A DNA stretch of 64,000 nucleotides, from NCBI GenBank assembly GCA_028821605.1, contig JAPPFM010000002.1, forward strand, positions 186,001 to 250,000. Direction: 5' to 3'. Origin of the DNA: Candidatus Poribacteria bacterium. Its GTDB lineage: Bacteria; Poribacteria; WGA-4E; WGA-3G. A program made the position numbers and the translations under genes. Below, piece after piece: positions 61,871 through 64,000 of the stretch (position 1 is the stretch's first letter; each line of letters starts with the position of its first letter). The notes under the pieces were generated by a model. The model was not told the origin of the DNA and made no database searches. It was given only the letters and a program-made list of their open reading frames with translations.

Positions 61871-61899
61871 ACTTTAGCACAAGGCTGAATTGATTGCAA
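61871..61899 (-). promoter_or_regulatory. Promoter for the Gfo/Idh-PhyH pair
   Basis: On the minus strand, TTGCAA (61899-61894) and TAAAGT (61876-61871) are 17 bases apart, with TGC before the -10 box. It is about 58 bases before the start at 61813. Confidence 0.6.
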
Positions 61900-62173
61900 G
61901 AAAATTTTTCGGACATTAAAGTTTGATTCTCTCCATCTTTTTGTGGTATTCTTAACACCATATTAGTCTTCAAGCAGTTAAAACATTTCTTTGTTCGTAG
62001 GGTAATACCAATTCTGATTGATGGTTCATCAAAAGAATCTACTGTTTTTGGTTATGTCCGGTGCGGTTGGGAAACCGAACCTACCGGGGTTTGGGTAAAC
62101 GGTGCAGTTAATGTGATCTAAACTTTTGGAGATAGTATAATTCGAAACTGAACTGATTAATAAGGAGAGACTC
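61900..62173. other. Non-coding region with a GC hairpin
   Basis: There is no gene here. It holds a hairpin-rich stretch at 62057-62087 (CCGGTGCGGTTGGGAAACCG followed by AACCTACCGG), in which CGGTT pairs with AACCG, and TATAAT at 62136-62141 that may be the -10 box of the PhyH gene at 62174 (weak -35). AAGGAGAG precedes that start. Confidence 0.5.
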
Positions 62174-62998
62174 ATGCCAGTTTTTGACGCAGAAGCCTTA
62201 GAATTTTGGGAAGAGAACGGTTACGTCGTTGTGCCGGAGGCGGTACCACTTGAGAATTGCCGCGCCGCTGAACAAGCCGTCTGGGATTTTCTTGAAATGG
62301 ATCGCGACGATCCAGATAGTTGGTATCCTGACCCACCGCGCAAGAGCATTATGGTGGAGATTTATCAGCATCAGGCGTTGTGGGACAACCGCCAATACCC
62401 TCGCATCCATCAGGCGTTTTCAGAGATTTGGGAGAGCGAGAAACTTTGGGTTAGTTTTGATCGTGCGAGCATGAATCCACCTGAACGTCCGGACTGGGCG
62501 TTCACCGGTCCTTATTTGCATTGGGATATGTCGTTGGATGATATGCCGGTGCGTTTGAAAGTGCAAGGTGTTTTGTATCTGGCGGATACGCCGGGTAATC
62601 AGGGCGCGTTCACTTGTATTCCGGGCTTCCATCGGAAGTTGGAGAAATGGTTGGGGGACTTACCTGATGATGCGAACCCGCGGGAAGTTGTGCGAGATTA
62701 CCAAGCAGAGGCGGTACCGGTTGCTGGGAAAGCGGGGGATCTGGTTATCTGGCATAGTGCGTTGCCACACGGCAGTAGTCCGAACTCTGCCGAGCGTCCT
62801 CGGATGGCGCAGTACATTACGATGTCACCGGCACCAAATGATGGCAAGGATATAAACGAAAGCCGTGTTAAAGGATGGCGCGAACGGTTAACTGGTCTCG
62901 GAAAAGAGGCGAGAGAAAAGGAGCATTACCAGGGTGAAACGGCGGAATTGACCCCTTTAGGAAAGAAACTCCTTGGTCTTGAACCGTGGGTTGCGTGA
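62174..62998 (+). CDS. PhyH-type dioxygenase
   Basis: This 274-residue phytanoyl-CoA dioxygenase-like protein has iron ligands His116-Trp-Asp118 (YLHWDMSLDD) and the distal His in IWHSALPHGSSPNS with a following Arg (about 213). The strand GVLYLADTPGNQGAFTCIPGFH is typical. AAGGAGAG lies 7 bases before the ATG. It is the fifth member of the family in the window. The substrate is unknown. Confidence 0.88.
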   Translation: MPVFDAEALEFWEENGYVVVPEAVPLENCRAAEQAVWDFLEMDRDDPDSWYPDPPRKSIMVEIYQHQALWDNRQYPRIHQAFSEIWESEKLWVSFDRASMNPPERPDWAFTGPYLHWDMSLDDMPVRLKVQGVLYLADTPGNQGAFTCIPGFHRKLEKWLGDLPDDANPREVVRDYQAEAVPVAGKAGDLVIWHSALPHGSSPNSAERPRMAQYITMSPAPNDGKDINESRVKGWRERLTGLGKEAREKEHYQGETAELTPLGKKLLGLEPWVA

Positions 62999-63079
62999 TG
63001 CGTTTTTATCGTTAGCAAATAGGGTGGGTGCCTGTGACGCTCACTGATGTGCAGCTGGTGCATGAAGGAGGTTACTCTC

Positions 63080-64000
63080 ATGTCAGATTTGTTGGCAGCA
63101 CGCGCACAGATGGCGATGTCACTTGCATTTCACATTATTTTTGCGGTGATCGGTATAGCGATGCCGCTGCTGATGGTGATCGCAGAGGGTCTATGGCTCA
63201 AAACGCGAGAGGAGATTTACCTGACGCTTGCGAAGCGGTGGGCAAAAGGCACTGCGATTATGTTCGCTGTTGGGGCGGTTTCTGGCACTGTCTTGTCTTT
63301 TGAACTCGGTTTGTTGTGGCCCAATTTCATGGCTTACGCCGGTCCGATCATCGGCATGCCGTTTTCGTTGGAAGGGTTTGCGTTCTTTCTTGAGGCGATT
63401 TTCTTGGGGCTTTACCTCTACGGCTGGGACCGCATCCCCAAATATGCACATTGGTTTGCTGGTGTGATGGTGCTGCTCGGCGGTACCTTGTCCGGTATTT
63501 TCGTTGTCACCGCGAATGCATGGATGAACACGCCTACCGGATTCTCTATTGTCAATGGCGAGGTGACAGATGTCGATCCGATTGCGGCGATGTTGAATCC
63601 TTCGTCGTTTAGCCAAGCACTTCACATGACTATTGCTGCTTTTCTGACAGTCGGGTTTGCAGTGGCGGGCATCCACGCCTATTTTCTGCGACGCGATCCG
63701 AACAACCTTTTCCATCGCCGGGCGTTCGCGATTGCTTTGAGTGTTGGTGGCGTATTTGCCCTTCTCCAACCGATTTCGGGTGACATCAGTGCCAAGAAAC
63801 TCGCGAAACACCAACCCATTAAACTCGCAGCGATGGAAGCACAGTGGGAGACAGAACGCGGCGCGCCTTTACGTATCGGTGGTATTCCTAACGAGGATAC
63901 TGAAGAGACCCGATATGCGCTTGAGATTCCAAAGGCTCTTAGTTTTCTTGCGCATTCTGACTTCAACGCTGAGATTATGGGGCTAAAGGCAGTGCCGCGG
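63080..64000 (+). CDS. cydA: Cytochrome bd ubiquinol oxidase subunit I, N-terminal part
   Basis: From ATG at 63080, 6-7 bases after AAGGAGG, an open frame of 307 codons runs to the window edge. The sequence MAMSLAFHIIFAVIGIAMPL holds His18, the haem b595/d-type ligand of CydA. Further typical segments are PFSLEGFAFFLEAIFLGLYLYGWDR, SFSQALHMTIAAF with the second His, and KHQPIKLAAMEAQWET, which is the quinol-loop start. CydA/CioA forms a terminal oxidase with CydB that reduces oxygen at high affinity. The rest of the gene, and probably cydB, lies beyond the window. Confidence 0.93.
   Translation, partial: MSDLLAARAQMAMSLAFHIIFAVIGIAMPLLMVIAEGLWLKTREEIYLTLAKRWAKGTAIMFAVGAVSGTVLSFELGLLWPNFMAYAGPIIGMPFSLEGFAFFLEAIFLGLYLYGWDRIPKYAHWFAGVMVLLGGTLSGIFVVTANAWMNTPTGFSIVNGEVTDVDPIAAMLNPSSFSQALHMTIAAFLTVGFAVAGIHAYFLRRDPNNLFHRRAFAIALSVGGVFALLQPISGDISAKKLAKHQPIKLAAMEAQWETERGAPLRIGGIPNEDTEETRYALEIPKALSFLAHSDFNAEIMGLKAVPR

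Noticed and set aside
1-64000. CRISPR array, complete prophage or integron
   Set aside because: There are no regularly spaced short repeats, no phage structural genes and no integrase. The mobile signs are limited to repeats and broken genes.

Overview
The window is a gene-dense bacterial chromosome segment of about 50% GC. It holds roughly 57 protein genes, at least three broken genes and no rRNA, tRNA or CRISPR array that I can see. Five phytanoyl-CoA dioxygenase (PhyH) proteins, three Cys-type sulfatases, secreted LamG/jelly-roll proteins, Gfo/Idh oxidoreductases and TIM-barrel isomerases, a DUF6785-type membrane protein and selenoproteins together resemble genomes of marine or sponge-associated Candidatus Poribacteria and related PVC-like lineages. 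That placement is inference; no marker gene here proves it. The ruv/yebC/queA/yajC block and the strong TTGACA-17-TATAAT promoters show ordinary bacterial organisation.

Layout. 1-4621 (minus strand): a lipoprotein start, a beta-propeller protein, a serine beta-lactamase-fold hydrolase and an AAA ATPase fused to a PD-(D/E)XK nuclease. 4819-7501 (minus): an XPB-like helicase with a DUF790/Bax1-like nuclease. 7610-11767: a small membrane protein, a decayed copy of the ATPase, a D-2-hydroxyacid dehydrogenase, a PhyH-HEAT fusion and a frameshifted plasmid-type helix-turn-helix gene. 12271-17177 (plus): a HIT hydrolase, two tandem epimerases each led in by a copy of one repeat, a truncated HNH gene, a glycerophosphodiesterase and a deacetylase-like protein. 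17167-22499 (minus): a short-chain dehydrogenase, an aldo/keto reductase, and a run of bactofilin-like membrane protein, BatA-like VWA protein, isomerase and cupin. 22729-35122 (plus): two tandem LamG proteins, an acidic TPR protein, transketolase, a small protein, cytochrome c, a selenocysteine TlpA-like redoxin, two Yip1-like proteins, a giant DUF4175 protein and PPK2. 35221-46652: two PhyH proteins, a secreted beta-sandwich protein, three sulfatases, a secreted 5'-nucleotidase and a D-threonine aldolase-like enzyme. 46682-50701 (minus): an overlapping ATPase and nuclease-like pair, then a DUF6785-like transporter. 50880-57129: Maf, an IolB-like protein and the yebC-ruvC-ruvA-ruvB-queA-yajC block. 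57361-64000: a zinc-ribbon protein, a PAP2-like membrane protein, a two-domain selenoperoxiredoxin, Gfo/Idh with PhyH, another PhyH, and the start of a cytochrome bd oxidase subunit I.

The most notable content is a pair of UGA-recoded selenoprotein genes. The first (58809-59819, minus) encodes two fused PrxQ-like domains, and each peroxidatic cysteine codon is TGA, so the product would carry two selenocysteines. Each TGA is followed by a matching 7-bp hairpin, and the gene has a full-consensus promoter. The second (28116-29252) is a secreted TlpA-like redoxin whose active site reads Trp-Sec-Gly-Cys, translationally coupled to a membrane-anchored cytochrome c. Other items worth a look are a repeat family that ends exactly at start codons and carries a Shine-Dalgarno sequence, a 121-bp MITE present twice, an ATPase-nuclease pair that resembles defence operons, and a PhyH protein with HxG instead of HxD at the iron site.
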